From NCBI GenBank assembly GCA_025062325.1, contig JANXAL010000084.1, positions 1-64,000 on the forward strand: DNA of 64,000 nt. Reading direction: 5' to 3'. The notes under the pieces were generated by a model that ran no database searches, was not told the DNA's origin, and worked only from the letters and a program-made list of their open reading frames with translations. This DNA is from Roseiflexus sp. Lineage in GTDB: Bacteria > Chloroflexota > Chloroflexia > Chloroflexales > Roseiflexaceae. Shown in pieces: positions 23,273-36,319 of the stretch. The first letter of the stretch is position 1, and each line of letters starts with the position of its first letter. The translations under genes were made by a program, and so were the position numbers.

Positions 23273-25747
23273 ATGACCACGACACGGTACATTCCTACCC
23301 GCACCGGTATGACCGTTGATGCCTTCAAGCGCGCATTCCTTGATAACCTGTACTACATTCAAGGCAAAGACATCAGTTCTGCCACGCCGACCGACTTCTA
23401 TATGGCGCTGGCGTACACAGTGCGCGACCGGATGATCCACCGTTGGCTGGAAACCATTCGCGTCTGCGAACGTTCGCGCGCTCGCACCGTATATTACCTG
23501 TCGGCGGAATATCTGCTGGGACGCCAGTTGGAGAACAATCTGCTGAACGAGGATCTGACAGAGATTGCGCGCGAGGCGCTTGCGCAATTGGGATTGAAAC
23601 TGGAAGCATTGTGCGACCTGGAACCCGAACCCGGACTAGGCAACGGCGGTTTAGGGCGACTGGCGGCGTGCTTTCTCGACTCGCTGGCGTCGCTCAATTA
23701 TCCTGCCGTCGGCTATGGCATTCGCTACGAATACGGCATCTTTCGCCAGACATTTGTGGATGGCTGGCAGGTCGAACAGCCGGATCACTGGCTGGCGCGC
23801 ACCTATCCGTGGGAATTTCCGCACTTTGATATGCGTGTGGAAGTAGGTTTCGGCGGGTATACCGAACCGTGGACGGACGAGCGCGGTCACTACCGCGTGC
23901 GCTGGAAGCCAGCGCGCACGGTCTTCGGCGTTCCGTACAACATCATGGTCCCCGGCTACGGCACCGATAACGTGAACACCCTGCGTCTCTGGAGTGCGCA
24001 GGCGGTTGAGGCGTTCGACCTGCGCATGTTTAACGCTGGCGACTACATCCGCGCTATTCAGGACCGCGCGCTCTCCGAGAATATCACGCGGGTGCTCTAC
24101 CCCGACGACACCACGCCGCAAGGTCGGCAGTTGCGCCTGGAGCAGCAGTACTTTTTCGTCGCCTGTTCACTCCGCGACATTCTCCGCACATTCCGGTCGC
24201 AGGAGAGCGATTGGGAACGGCTGCCGGAGCGCGTCGTCATTCAACTGAATGATACGCATCCCGCGATTGCGATTGCCGAATTAATGCGCTTGTTGCTAGA
24301 TGACGAGGGGTTGACGTGGGAACAGGCATGGGGCATCACATCGCGCTGCTTCGGGTACACCGTCCATACGCTGCTGCCGGAGGCGCTCGAAGAGTGGCCC
24401 GTCGAACTGTTCGAGCGCCTGCTGCCGCGTCATCTGGAGATTATTTATGAGATCAATGCGCGTTTTCTGGCAGAAGTGGCGCAGCGCTACCACGGTGATG
24501 TGGAACGTCTGGCGCGGATGTCGATCATCCGCGAGCAGCCGGAACGTCGCGTGCGAATGGCGCATCTAGCGTGCATCGGCTCATATGCGATCAACGGCGT
24601 CGCTGCGCTGCACAGTCGCCTGCTGCGTGAGCATACTCTGCGTGACTTCGCTGAGTACTGGCCCCACAAGTTCTCGAACAAAACCAACGGCGTGACGCCG
24701 CGACGCTTCCTGAAACTGTCGAACCCGCGTCTTGCCGACCTGATCTCTGCGCATATCGGCGATGGGTGGCTGACCGACCTCGACCAACTAAGGCGTCTTG
24801 AGCCGCTGGCGGACGATCCGGCATTTCGCGCCGCCTGGCGCGAGGTAAAACAGCGCAACAAACAGACGCTCGCTGCCGATATTCAGCAGAGCTTGGGGCT
24901 TGCCGTCGACCCAACATCGCTCTTCGATGTCATGGTCAAACGTCTGCACGAGTACAAGCGGCAACTGCTCAAGGCGCTGCACATCATCACGCTCTATCAG
25001 CGCATCCTTGAACATCCTTCGCTTGACGTCCTGCCCCGTACCTTCATTTTCGGGGCGAAGGCGGCGCCGGGCTACTGGATGGCAAAGCTAATCATTCGCC
25101 TGATCAACGGCGTCGCCGACGTGGTCAATGCCGATCCGATCGTCTGTGGACGGCTGAGGGTCGCGTTCCTGCCCAACTTCAACGTTTCACTGGCGGAGCG
25201 CATCTACCCGGCAGCCGATCTTTCGGAGCAGATTTCGCTCGCTGGCAAGGAGGCGTCGGGCACGGGCAACATGAAGTTCGCCCTGAACGGTGCGGTGACG
25301 ATCGGGACGCTCGATGGCGCCAACATTGAAATCCGCGAGCGCGTCGGCGCAGAAAACTTCTTCCTCTTCGGGTTGACGGCGGATGAGGTATTTGCGCTCC
25401 GCAACGCCGGTTACCGTCCGCGTGACATCTACGACCGCTCACCGATGCTGCGTGGTGTGATCGACATGATCGCCGCCGGGCGCTTTTCGGGCGGCGACCG
25501 TGAGATGCTGCGCCCGCTCGTAGACTATCTGATCAATCACGATCCGTACATGCACCTGGCAGACTACGAGTCCTACTGCGCGACGCAGGAAGCGGTCGAT
25601 GCCGCCTACCGCGATCAGGACCGCTGGACGCGCATGTCGATCCTGAACACGGCGCGTTGCGGCTATTTCTCGTCGGATCGCACAATCCGCGAGTACTGCG
25701 AGGAGATCTGGAGGGTTCATCCGGTGCGCGTTCAGTTGCCGGGATAG
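23273..25747 (+). CDS. glgP: Glycogen/starch phosphorylase
   Basis: 824 residues, the normal length for GT35 glycogen phosphorylase. The PLP-binding region [15 protein letters not shown] (about 660-674) is intact and includes the Schiff-base Lys; [22 protein letters not shown]-type text (about 119-140) marks the N-terminal lobe. It releases glucose-1-phosphate from glycogen using phosphate. RBS GAAAGGAG precedes the ATG. Downstream ldhA and pgi suggest a carbon-storage and fermentation group, although 346 bp separate them. Confidence 0.96.
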   Translation: MTTTRYIPTRTGMTVDAFKRAFLDNLYYIQGKDISSATPTDFYMALAYTVRDRMIHRWLETIRVCERSRARTVYYLSAEYLLGRQLENNLLNEDLTEIAREALAQLGLKLEALCDLEPEPGLGNGGLGRLAACFLDSLASLNYPAVGYGIRYEYGIFRQTFVDGWQVEQPDHWLARTYPWEFPHFDMRVEVGFGGYTEPWTDERGHYRVRWKPARTVFGVPYNIMVPGYGTDNVNTLRLWSAQAVEAFDLRMFNAGDYIRAIQDRALSENITRVLYPDDTTPQGRQLRLEQQYFFVACSLRDILRTFRSQESDWERLPERVVIQLNDTHPAIAIAELMRLLLDDEGLTWEQAWGITSRCFGYTVHTLLPEALEEWPVELFERLLPRHLEIIYEINARFLAEVAQRYHGDVERLARMSIIREQPERRVRMAHLACIGSYAINGVAALHSRLLREHTLRDFAEYWPHKFSNKTNGVTPRRFLKLSNPRLADLISAHIGDGWLTDLDQLRRLEPLADDPAFRAAWREVKQRNKQTLAADIQQSLGLAVDPTSLFDVMVKRLHEYKRQLLKALHIITLYQRILEHPSLDVLPRTFIFGAKAAPGYWMAKLIIRLINGVADVVNADPIVCGRLRVAFLPNFNVSLAERIYPAADLSEQISLAGKEASGTGNMKFALNGAVTIGTLDGANIEIRERVGAENFFLFGLTADEVFALRNAGYRPRDIYDRSPMLRGVIDMIAAGRFSGGDREMLRPLVDYLINHDPYMHLADYESYCATQEAVDAAYRDQDRWTRMSILNTARCGYFSSDRTIREYCEEIWRVHPVRVQLPG

Positions 25748-26093
25748 ATAATGAGACGATAGGTCAGAGGCGAGAGGCAAGAGGGTTCAGGCAGGAAGGT
25801 TAGGCGTTGTACGAGGGACGCGCCAGTGGCGTGCCCAGGCAGGGGCGCACTGGTAGCCCGCCCAGGCGCGCGATTGGGCGTCGCGCCGCGGAGCCAGCTT
25901 TAGGCGCTGGTGGCGCGCCCAGGTGCACGATCGGGCAACCGTGGGACATTGGATGTTGCGCGTTGGAGTCGCAGATATGAAGGCGCAGGTCTGGCGTCCC
26001 TCTGCGCTCCCTGTGTCTCTGTGGTTCAAACCGGAGAGCGGGTCTCAGACCGGCCCCTACCTCTGATACCATACTGGAAAGGATCAGGCATTT
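25748..26093. repeat. Intergenic region with heptamer array and GCGCGCCCAGG-type repeats
   Basis: At 25762-25803 six 7-bp units (GGTCAGA, GGCGAGA, GGCAAGA, GGGTTCA, GGCAGGA, AGGTTAG) begin 15 bp after the glgP stop. Further on, GCGTGCCCAGGCAGG, CCGCCCAGGCGCGCGATTGGGC and CGCGCCCAGGTGCACGATCGGGC segments repeat imperfectly at about 25830-25940. The last 30 bp hold the GGAAAGGATC ribosome-binding site of ldhA. No gene was found. Confidence 0.55.
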
Positions 26094-27089
26094 ATGGACG
26101 TACTCGTATACGATGCTCACTCCTATGATCGAACCTTTCTGGACGCTGCCAATCAGGGGCGGCATCGTCTGACATATACCGCTGCGCAGCTCGACCTGCA
26201 TACGGCGACGCTGGCGCAGGGGTTCCCGGCGATCTGCTGCTTTGTGAACGACCAGGCGACAGCGGAGGTGATCGAGCGCCTGGCGGCTGGCGGCACCCGC
26301 CTGATCGCGCAGCGCTCCACCGGTTACAACAATATTGATCTGGTCGCTGCGGAACAGCACGGTATCACGGTTATGCGCGTCAGTTACTATTCGCCCTACT
26401 CAGTGGCGGAGTTTGCCGTCGGTCTGCTGCTTACGCTCAATCGGCGCATCCATCGCGCCTATAACCGCACTCGCGAGTTCAATTTTCGTCTCGCGGGCCT
26501 GCTCGGACGCGACATCCACGGCTCAACCGTCGGCGTGATTGGCACTGGCAAGATCGGCGCAGCGTTTGCGCGCATCATGCATGGCTTCGGATGCTCGTTG
26601 CTTGGCTATGATGTGACGCAGAATCCCGACTGCCTGGCGCTGGGGATGCGCTACGTCTCGCTCGAAGAACTCCTGCGCTCGTCGGACATCGTCAGCCTCC
26701 ACGTGCCGCTGTTGCCGGAAACGTATCATCTCATCAACCGTGAGACGCTAGCGCTGATGAAGCCAGACGCCTTTCTAATCAATACCAGTCGCGGCGGTCT
26801 CATTGATACCGATGCGCTGATCGAAACGCTGCGCGCTGAACGTATTGCCGGGGTTGGTCTCGACGTATACGAAGAGGAAGAAGGAATATTCTTCCACGAT
26901 CTTTCTGACAAAGTGATCACCGATGATACGCTGGCGCGCCTGATGACCTTTCCAAATGTGCTCGTCACCGGGCATCAGGCGTTCTTCACCCGCGAGGCGA
27001 TGACCACGATTGCGGAGACGACGATCCGCAACATTACCGACTTCGAGGAAGGGCGTGAGAATGAGAATATTTTGCGACCGAGGAGGTAA
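26094..27089 (+). CDS. ldhA: D-lactate dehydrogenase (2-hydroxyacid dehydrogenase family)
   Basis: 331 residues. The NAD-binding motif GVIGTGKIG is at about 147-155. Catalytic Arg ([10 protein letters not shown]), Glu (DVYEEEEG) and His (TGHQAFFT) of the D-2-hydroxyacid dehydrogenases are all present, and the region after the Glu, with [12 protein letters not shown], is specific for the D-lactate branch typified by E. coli LdhA. It reduces pyruvate to D-lactate. Five nucleotides separate it from pgi, so the two are co-transcribed. Confidence 0.9.
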   Translation: MDVLVYDAHSYDRTFLDAANQGRHRLTYTAAQLDLHTATLAQGFPAICCFVNDQATAEVIERLAAGGTRLIAQRSTGYNNIDLVAAEQHGITVMRVSYYSPYSVAEFAVGLLLTLNRRIHRAYNRTREFNFRLAGLLGRDIHGSTVGVIGTGKIGAAFARIMHGFGCSLLGYDVTQNPDCLALGMRYVSLEELLRSSDIVSLHVPLLPETYHLINRETLALMKPDAFLINTSRGGLIDTDALIETLRAERIAGVGLDVYEEEEGIFFHDLSDKVITDDTLARLMTFPNVLVTGHQAFFTREAMTTIAETTIRNITDFEEGRENENILRPRR

Positions 27090-27094
27090 GGCGG

Positions 27095-28720
<1,626 letters not shown>

Positions 28721-28741
28721 TGACCATTCCCCATCATGTGC

Positions 28742-28747
28742 TACAAT
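28742..28747 (+). promoter_or_regulatory. Candidate -10 box (TACAAT) for tsaE
   Basis: TACAAT is 7 nt before the tsaE ATG (28755), so a transcript from it would start at or next to the start codon, i.e. be leaderless. No good -35 is seen. Confidence 0.3.
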
Positions 28748-28754
28748 GAGGCCT

Positions 28755-29276
28755 ATGAGTGGACGAAGCGTTTCTACCGTTCATTCGCCGCATGTTCTGG
28801 ATTTCATTTCGCACAGTGTCGCGCAGACAATGCGCATTGGCCAGCGCCTAGGCGAATTGTTGCGACGCGGTGATGTTGTAGCGCTTCGGGGCGACCTCGG
28901 CACGGGGAAAACGCACCTAATCAAGGGGATCGTTCTGGGTCTCGGATCGACCGATGTGGTCAACAGCCCGAGTTTCGTGCTGATCAATCAGTATCGCGCC
29001 GGTGCGCAGCACGGCAGGATGCCAATCTACCACGCAGATCTCTACCGCATCGAGCGGCTAGCGGAACTGCCTGGCATTGGGCTGGAAGAGGCGCTCGACG
29101 ACGATGGCGTCTGCCTGATCGAGTGGGCGGAGCGTGCCGAAGCATTGTTGCCAGACGAGCGGCTCGATGTGCATCTCAGCCATCTGAGCGAGACGAAGCG
29201 CGTAGTGCGCTTCACGCCGCACGGTCGGCGATATGAAGAGCTGGTCGATACGCTGAAGAAGACGGCGTTCACCTGA
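28755..29276 (+). CDS. tsaE: tRNA threonylcarbamoyladenosine biosynthesis ATPase TsaE
   Basis: 173 residues from the ATG at 28755; the frame is open upstream inside pgi but that part is a shadow. The Walker A motif GDLGTGKTH is at 46-54, with VNSPSFVLINQY and YHADLYRIE, the usual TsaE motifs, after it. TsaE is the ATPase that, with TsaB and TsaD, completes the t6A modification of tRNA position 37. tsaB follows after 4 nt; tsaD is not in the window. Confidence 0.92.
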   Translation: MSGRSVSTVHSPHVLDFISHSVAQTMRIGQRLGELLRRGDVVALRGDLGTGKTHLIKGIVLGLGSTDVVNSPSFVLINQYRAGAQHGRMPIYHADLYRIERLAELPGIGLEEALDDDGVCLIEWAERAEALLPDERLDVHLSHLSETKRVVRFTPHGRRYEELVDTLKKTAFT

Positions 29277-29280
29277 TGCT

Positions 29281-29931
29281 ATGCTGCTTGCGATTGACAC
29301 ATCGACGGCTGACGCTGGCATCGCCTGCTACGATGGGGAGCGCGGCGCGCTCGGCGAATGCGTCTGGCGCGCCGGGCGCGACCATACGGCGCAGCTCCTG
29401 CCGCAGATTGATCTGTTGCTGCGCCATATTCGCTGTTCGCGCAGCGATATTCAGGCGGTCGCCGTAGCGTTGGGACCGGGTAGCTGGAGCGGATTGCGAG
29501 TTGGGATGAGCGTCGCCAAAGGGTTTGCACTCGCGTGTGACCTGCCCCTTATCGGTATTGGCACGCTCCAGGCATTGGCGTACCAGCACCGCGTTTCGCA
29601 CCTGCGCGTTGTTCCGATCATTAGCCTGGGCCGCGGCAGAGTGGCAACACTGGTCAAGGAGGCATCGGAACCGCAGAATGTCACCCTTGCTGACCTTGCG
29701 GCGATGATCAACGAACCGGCGCTCTTCTGTGGCGACATCGACGCTGAGACCCAGGCGACGCTGCGCCGCCTGCTGCACGACCGCGCCCGCTTTCCTTCGC
29801 CAGCGGCGAATGTGCGTCGCCCTGCCTACCTGGCGGAACTGGCCTGGATGCGCCTGGCAGCCGGAGAACGTGACAGCGTCGCCACACTCGAACCGATCTA
29901 CCTAGGGCAACCGGTGAGGGCTGTTGGCTGA
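29281..29931 (+). CDS. tsaB: tRNA threonylcarbamoyladenosine biosynthesis protein TsaB
   Basis: 216 residues of the ASKHA fold. LLAIDTSTADAGIA at the N-terminus and ALGPGSWSGLRVGMSVAKGFA (shown in part, about 63-83) are diagnostic. TsaB scaffolds the TsaD-TsaE complex in t6A formation. Four nucleotides after tsaE. The C-terminal half is shorter than in E. coli, as in many bacteria. Confidence 0.92.
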   Translation: MLLAIDTSTADAGIACYDGERGALGECVWRAGRDHTAQLLPQIDLLLRHIRCSRSDIQAVAVALGPGSWSGLRVGMSVAKGFALACDLPLIGIGTLQALAYQHRVSHLRVVPIISLGRGRVATLVKEASEPQNVTLADLAAMINEPALFCGDIDAETQATLRRLLHDRARFPSPAANVRRPAYLAELAWMRLAAGERDSVATLEPIYLGQPVRAVG

Positions 29932-30093
29932 GGATGCAAGAAATGTCGCCCTTCCGGCGCTGCTCGAATAACGTTGATGCGAACATGCAAAGGTGTGAAG
30001 CAGCGCACTCAACACGCCTTTCCCTTCCCTAGCGTTAGCCTGTCTGAGAAACCCTGCTAGAAACGTCTATATGCGCAGACGGAGGAACACGTC

Positions 30094-31878
30094 ATGCCGC
30101 TGCAAGCACTCCAGATCACACTGACCGATCAGCGCATAACGACAGAGCATCTGCCGAGCGAGATCGAGCAACGCTTCCTTGGCGGGCGCGGCGCCGCTAC
30201 TTGGCTGCTTGCGCATCGTGTTCCTCCGAAGATCGGTCCGCTAGCGCCTGCCAATCTCCTTATCTTTAGCGCTGGACCGCTTGCCGGCGTCACGTTTAGC
30301 GGTTTTACCGTTACGACACGTTCGCCAATAACTAATTCTATTTCTCATGGATGGGCTTCGGGGCGATGGGGATCGCACCTCCGCCGCGCCGGTTACGACC
30401 TGCTGATCCTCGAAGGGCACAGCCCTGATTGGTGTTGGATTCAGATCAACGGATCGCAGGTGGATATTCGACCGGCGGCGCACCTCCTCGGTCTTGATAC
30501 GCAGGCGACGAATCAAACGCTATGCCGGGAACTCGGCGATGAGTACGCCGTGCTCTGTATCGGACCAGCCGGAGAGGCGGGAGTCTCGTACAGCGCAATC
30601 GTCGCGGAAGGCGCATTCGCCGTCGAACCGGCGGGTGCTGGCGCAGTCATGGCGCGCAAACGGGTAAAGGCGATCGCGGTGCGCGGCACGCAACCCTGCC
30701 CGGTTGCCGACCGGCAACGCCTCGAGCAGGCGCTGGCCAGCATCACGCGCCGGATTGCCGCCAGTGACGTCGCTGCGGGTTTTCGCCAGTACGGCAGCCT
30801 ATACTATGCGCAGCGCGCCGAAGAACTGGGGGCGCTGAGCGCGCGCAACGGGCAGGATCATTCTATCCCGCACGCCAGTGCAATCAGTCGCACGGCGCTG
30901 GCGCAGCGTGGTCGGCGGGAACCGCGCGGTTGCGAAGGATGTCCGCTCGCGTGCTATAGCGCGTACATCCGCAAAAATGGCGAGCCAGTCGCCTACCCCG
31001 ATCTTGAGGCGCTCGCTGGCTTTGGTTGGCAGTGCGGATTGACGACTCCTGATGCGATCATTCTGGTCAATGATCTCTGCCTGCGCCTGGGCCTCGACGT
31101 GTCGGAAACCAGCGCAGCGCTGGCGTTCGTCATGGAGTGCCGTGAGCGCGGGTTGATCCATACCGGCAATCTGACGTGGGGTGATCTCGAAGCGGTGGTC
31201 AGCGCCATTCGCCGCCTAGGGCAACGTCAGGAAAAGCGCGACATCCTTTCACTGGGCGTCGGTGAAATGCGGGAAGTCTACTACGGAAGCAGCGCGTTTG
31301 CGCCGCAGGCGCGTCAACTTGCGTTTCCTGGGCTTGACCCACGCGCATTGCCAGAAATCGCCCTTGCAAACGCTACGGCGCCGATTGGCGGCGACTACCG
31401 TTACGCGATGATCTATGAGCCGTTCCTCGTCGAGCCGCCGGTCTGGCTTCCTGCCGATCCTCATAATCCCCCCTCGAGCGTCGTTCCACGCCTGATTTGG
31501 CACGAACGATTTGCAGCGGCAGTTGACGCAGCAGGTCTATGCCGCCGTCTGGCGCTGCTGGCGTATCAGATCGCCCCTGCCGAACTCAATGAACTTCTGG
31601 CAACGACGCTTGGACGAGCATTCACCAGTGTCGATGTGGCGCGGATCGGAGAACGGATTGTCACGCTCGAACGTTTGCTGGCGCTGCAGTATGGCGCCGG
31701 ACGAGATGCGCTGCCACATCGCTGGACGGAAGAACCGCTCGAAGATGGACCGGCGGCCGGGAAACTGCCGCGATTGAACGAGATGCTGGCGGAATATTAC
31801 CGTCGTCATGGCTGGGACGAGCAGGGACGACCCTCGGAAGCCCGGTTGGCGGAACTGGAGATCGCGCCGCCTGCCTGA
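30094..31878 (+). CDS. Aldehyde:ferredoxin oxidoreductase family (tungsten/molybdopterin enzyme)
   Basis: 594 residues. The N-terminal domain shows GGRGAATWLL and SGFTVTTRSPIT, which bind the bis-pterin cofactor in this family. The [4Fe-4S] cluster motif is CEGCPLAC, Cys280-X2-Cys283-X3-Cys287, with the distal Cys expected near NDLCLRLGLD or later. Family members oxidise aldehydes to acids and reduce ferredoxin; this protein could equally be a subtype of unknown substrate. RBS GGAGG precedes the ATG. It is probably monocistronic or followed by the kinase-like gene 85 nt downstream. Confidence 0.88.
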   Translation: MPLQALQITLTDQRITTEHLPSEIEQRFLGGRGAATWLLAHRVPPKIGPLAPANLLIFSAGPLAGVTFSGFTVTTRSPITNSISHGWASGRWGSHLRRAGYDLLILEGHSPDWCWIQINGSQVDIRPAAHLLGLDTQATNQTLCRELGDEYAVLCIGPAGEAGVSYSAIVAEGAFAVEPAGAGAVMARKRVKAIAVRGTQPCPVADRQRLEQALASITRRIAASDVAAGFRQYGSLYYAQRAEELGALSARNGQDHSIPHASAISRTALAQRGRREPRGCEGCPLACYSAYIRKNGEPVAYPDLEALAGFGWQCGLTTPDAIILVNDLCLRLGLDVSETSAALAFVMECRERGLIHTGNLTWGDLEAVVSAIRRLGQRQEKRDILSLGVGEMREVYYGSSAFAPQARQLAFPGLDPRALPEIALANATAPIGGDYRYAMIYEPFLVEPPVWLPADPHNPPSSVVPRLIWHERFAAAVDAAGLCRRLALLAYQIAPAELNELLATTLGRAFTSVDVARIGERIVTLERLLALQYGAGRDALPHRWTEEPLEDGPAAGKLPRLNEMLAEYYRRHGWDEQGRPSEARLAELEIAPPA

Positions 31879-31963
31879 TCTCGCGTTCCACGTGTTGCAA
31901 CCTGATTGCAGTTTCCAGCGTCTCACCAGCTGAACATCCCGCTGCACGCCGGAGAACTACGGT

Positions 31964-32737
31964 ATGACGCTCCATGTCGATGATGTCTTTGCGCCCCTCG
32001 ACCATGATCACGTTCTAGAGCGCCTGGCCGGGGGCAATGAGACTGAAGTGTACTGGACTGATGACCGTCGCTATGTTGTCAAACTCAAGTATGATTTAGG
32101 AGGAAATCTAAGTCAGGCGCTGCAATGGGCGCGGTGGATGCGCACTGTCGCCGACCGCTACACGGCATGCCTAGGGGAGCGCTACACAATTCCGAATTAT
32201 TTCATCGTGGCACGCGGCAGCGACGGGCGCATCTATCCATTGACAGTCCAGCCTTTCCTCCCCGACGCTCAGCCCCTTGACGCGCTTGACTATCGCGCGC
32301 TGACGCCTGAGCAGCGCGCGCGTATCGCCCTCCAGCTCAGTGAAATCCTGCGTCGGGCACACGCCTTCTATCGCACAACCGGCAGCATGCCCGATCTGTA
32401 TGGACGATCTACCAGCAGCAGCGATGAGCGAAAGCGCATGAAAGCGCTCGACCGTGTGCCGCAACGACTCTGGAGTTTTCTCGTCGAGCGCACGATACTG
32501 CGGTCGCACAACCTGATGCTGGCGCCTGGTTCAGAGCCGCGCATCGTGCTCATCGATTACGATCCTGTGCGCAAAGGTCGGCTCTACCGCTTGATCTATT
32601 TCACCGTCCGCCGTATTCTGCTGCTACGCGACCTAGCGGCGCTTGCGTGGCTGCGTTGCGGTGCTGGCATCGAGCGGAAAGAGCGGGATCGGTCGCCGAC
32701 ACTGCATACATCCACGTCACCGCCTGATCCGTTATGA
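31964..32737 (+). CDS. Kinase-fold protein of unknown function
   Basis: 257 residues. Early GNETEVYWTDDRRYVVKLKY has the look of a glycine-loop strand with an ATP-binding Lys near residue 40. Late SHNLMLAPGSEPRIVLIDYD resembles the catalytic-loop Asn and the metal-binding Asp of aminoglycoside phosphotransferase or eukaryotic-like kinases, though the usual catalytic HxD is replaced by SHN. It could be a small-molecule kinase, a lipopolysaccharide-core-type kinase or a pseudokinase. It lies between the aldehyde oxidoreductase and ftsH. The fold assignment is from motif spacing only. Confidence 0.5.
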   Translation: MTLHVDDVFAPLDHDHVLERLAGGNETEVYWTDDRRYVVKLKYDLGGNLSQALQWARWMRTVADRYTACLGERYTIPNYFIVARGSDGRIYPLTVQPFLPDAQPLDALDYRALTPEQRARIALQLSEILRRAHAFYRTTGSMPDLYGRSTSSSDERKRMKALDRVPQRLWSFLVERTILRSHNLMLAPGSEPRIVLIDYDPVRKGRLYRLIYFTVRRILLLRDLAALAWLRCGAGIERKERDRSPTLHTSTSPPDPL

Positions 32738-32868
32738 CGCGATGAGATCCCATGGCTGGTCGTAAAGTCAGCCGAAATGTGCATGTTCGCACCTCTGAGG
32801 CGATGCGAAGGTGAGACCTCTCTTGATAAGGCGCTCGAAACATGACCAAAAATTGTGATCTTGCCACA

Positions 32869-32897
32869 TTGTCGCACTGAAAGGCGTCTGGTATAAT
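32869..32897 (+). promoter_or_regulatory. sigma70-type promoter of ftsH
   Basis: TTGTCG (32869-32874), 17-bp spacer, TATAAT (32892-32897), about 95 bp before the ftsH ATG. It is the best promoter match in the window. Confidence 0.6.
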
Positions 32898-32991
32898 ATC
32901 AACACGAGCGGCTGAAGGAGACAGTTGCCTGCGTCCGCCGTCGTGCCGCGCAAGATCGATCAGGAGCAGCGCTCCTAGAACGTGAACGATT

Positions 32992-34917
<1,926 letters not shown>

Positions 34918-34937
34918 CACCAGCGGGTCCTGGCTGA

Positions 34938-34971
34938 ACAGGGGAGGCTAGAAGCCTCCCCTGTTTCGTTT
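34938..34971 (+). terminator. Rho-independent terminator of ftsH
   Basis: ACAGGGGAGGCT (34938-34949), loop AGA, AGCCTCCCCTGT (34953-34964), followed by TTCGTTT: a 12-bp perfect stem with a T-rich tail. Confidence 0.85.
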
Positions 34972-34980
34972 GCGGTGTGC

Positions 34981-34986
34981 TATAAT
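34981..34986 (+). promoter_or_regulatory. -10 box (TATAAT) for yebC-ruvC
   Basis: TATAAT lies 52 bp before the yebC start codon and just after the ftsH terminator; no convincing -35. Confidence 0.4.
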
Positions 34987-35037
34987 GCCAGAAAGGCATC
35001 GTCATTGTGTTAGTATGCGGCGGTGGAGAGTCTGGTT

Positions 35038-35805
35038 ATGTCTGGTCACTCGAAATGGCATTCGATTCGGCGCACAAAGGAGGTGCTCGATCAGCGGCGC
35101 GGGCAGCTTTTTACCAAACTGGCGCGCGATATTACGATTGCAACGCGTGAAGGGGGCAGCGGCGACCCTGATGCCAATTTCCGCCTGCGCCTGGCCATCG
35201 AGAAGGCGCGCGCCGCCAATATGCCAATGGAGAATATTCAGCGCGCCATTGACCGCGGACTGGGCAAAGGTGGAAGCGACGCCAGTATGCTCGAGGAAAT
35301 TTACTACGAAGGATACGCTCCGGGCGGTGTGGCGTTGCTGATCGAAGCGGCGACCGACAATCGCAATCGTACTGCGTCCGATGTGCGGGCAACAATGACG
35401 AAGAATGGCGGCAGCCCCGGTGAACCTGGTTCAGTGAGCTGGATGTTTGAGACCAAAGGGTTGATCACCATCGATCTTTCGGTCAAACGTTTCGATCCGG
35501 ACGAAGTCATGCTTATGGCGATCGATGCTGGCGCGGAAGACGTGCAGATCGAGGACAATATCGTTGAGGTGTATACTGACTTCAAGCAACTTGCCGCAGT
35601 GCGCCAGCAACTGATCGCTGCCGGTCTCCCGGTAACCGGCGCTGAAAAGACAATGATTGCCAAAACGACTGTGCAGCCCGATACCGCAGATGCGCTCAAA
35701 GCGATGAAACTCATCGAGAAGCTCGAAGATCTCGATGATGTGCAGAAGGTCTATAGCAATCTTGAGATCACGAGAGAACTGGTTGAGCAGTTTGTGAGCG
35801 GGTGA
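35038..35805 (+). CDS. yebC: YebC/PmpR family transcription/translation regulator
   Basis: 255 residues from the ATG at 35038, giving the canonical [11 protein letters not shown]-terminus; a GTG five codons upstream is in frame but unlikely. [27 protein letters not shown] and [14 protein letters not shown] are family signatures. YebC-type proteins act in transcription regulation and, in recent work, in relieving ribosome stalling at proline stretches. Three nucleotides separate it from ruvC, the common bacterial pairing. Confidence 0.95.
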   Translation: MSGHSKWHSIRRTKEVLDQRRGQLFTKLARDITIATREGGSGDPDANFRLRLAIEKARAANMPMENIQRAIDRGLGKGGSDASMLEEIYYEGYAPGGVALLIEAATDNRNRTASDVRATMTKNGGSPGEPGSVSWMFETKGLITIDLSVKRFDPDEVMLMAIDAGAEDVQIEDNIVEVYTDFKQLAAVRQQLIAAGLPVTGAEKTMIAKTTVQPDTADALKAMKLIEKLEDLDDVQKVYSNLEITRELVEQFVSG

Positions 35806-35808
35806 CGC

Positions 35809-36315
35809 TTGGTCGCTACACGCACAATTGGCATCGATCCCGGCACTGCCCGGATGGGTTGGGGGGTCGTCGAAGAAGTTGGCGGAACGTTGCAATTGGT
35901 CGGTTGCGGCGTGCTGACGACGCCTGCGGGAGTGTCGCAGGCGTCGCGTTTGCTTCAACTGTACAATGACCTACGCGGTTTGATCGAGCGGTATCGCCCT
36001 GCTGCCGCTGCTATCGAAGAACTATTCTTCGGCAAAAATGTCAATACGGCGCTGACCGTCGGGCAGGCGCGCGGTATCGCCCTGCTGGCGTTTGCCCAGG
36101 CAGGCATCCCTGTTCACGAATATAAGCCGTTGCAGGTCAAACAGGCGCTGGCAGGGTATGGGGGCGCTGACAAACGTCAGGTGCAGGAAATGGTCCGTCT
36201 GACGCTCCGCTTGTCCGCGGTTCCGCGCCCCGATGATGCCGCCGATGCGGTGGCTGTGGCGATCTGCCATACGTATGCCGCACCAATGATCCGGCGGATT
36301 GAGGAGAGTCGGTAG
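35809..36315 (+). CDS. ruvC: Crossover junction endodeoxyribonuclease RuvC
   Basis: 168 residues from a TTG start. The catalytic acidic residues are Asp near 10 (IGIDPGTARMGWG), Glu near 69 (AAIEELFFGKNVNTA) and the Asp pair in RPDDAADAVAVAICH near 144. RuvC resolves Holliday junctions as a dimer. The start is uncertain because no ATG is present; the TTG gives a normal-length N-terminus. It is 3 nt after yebC. Confidence 0.95.
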   Translation: MVATRTIGIDPGTARMGWGVVEEVGGTLQLVGCGVLTTPAGVSQASRLLQLYNDLRGLIERYRPAAAAIEELFFGKNVNTALTVGQARGIALLAFAQAGIPVHEYKPLQVKQALAGYGGADKRQVQEMVRLTLRLSAVPRPDDAADAVAVAICHTYAAPMIRRIEESR

Positions 36316-36319
36316 ATTC

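Noticed and set aside
26020-26040. GGTTCAAACC, which resembles a tRNA T-loop
   Set aside because: No acceptor stem, D-arm or anticodon arm can be built around it.
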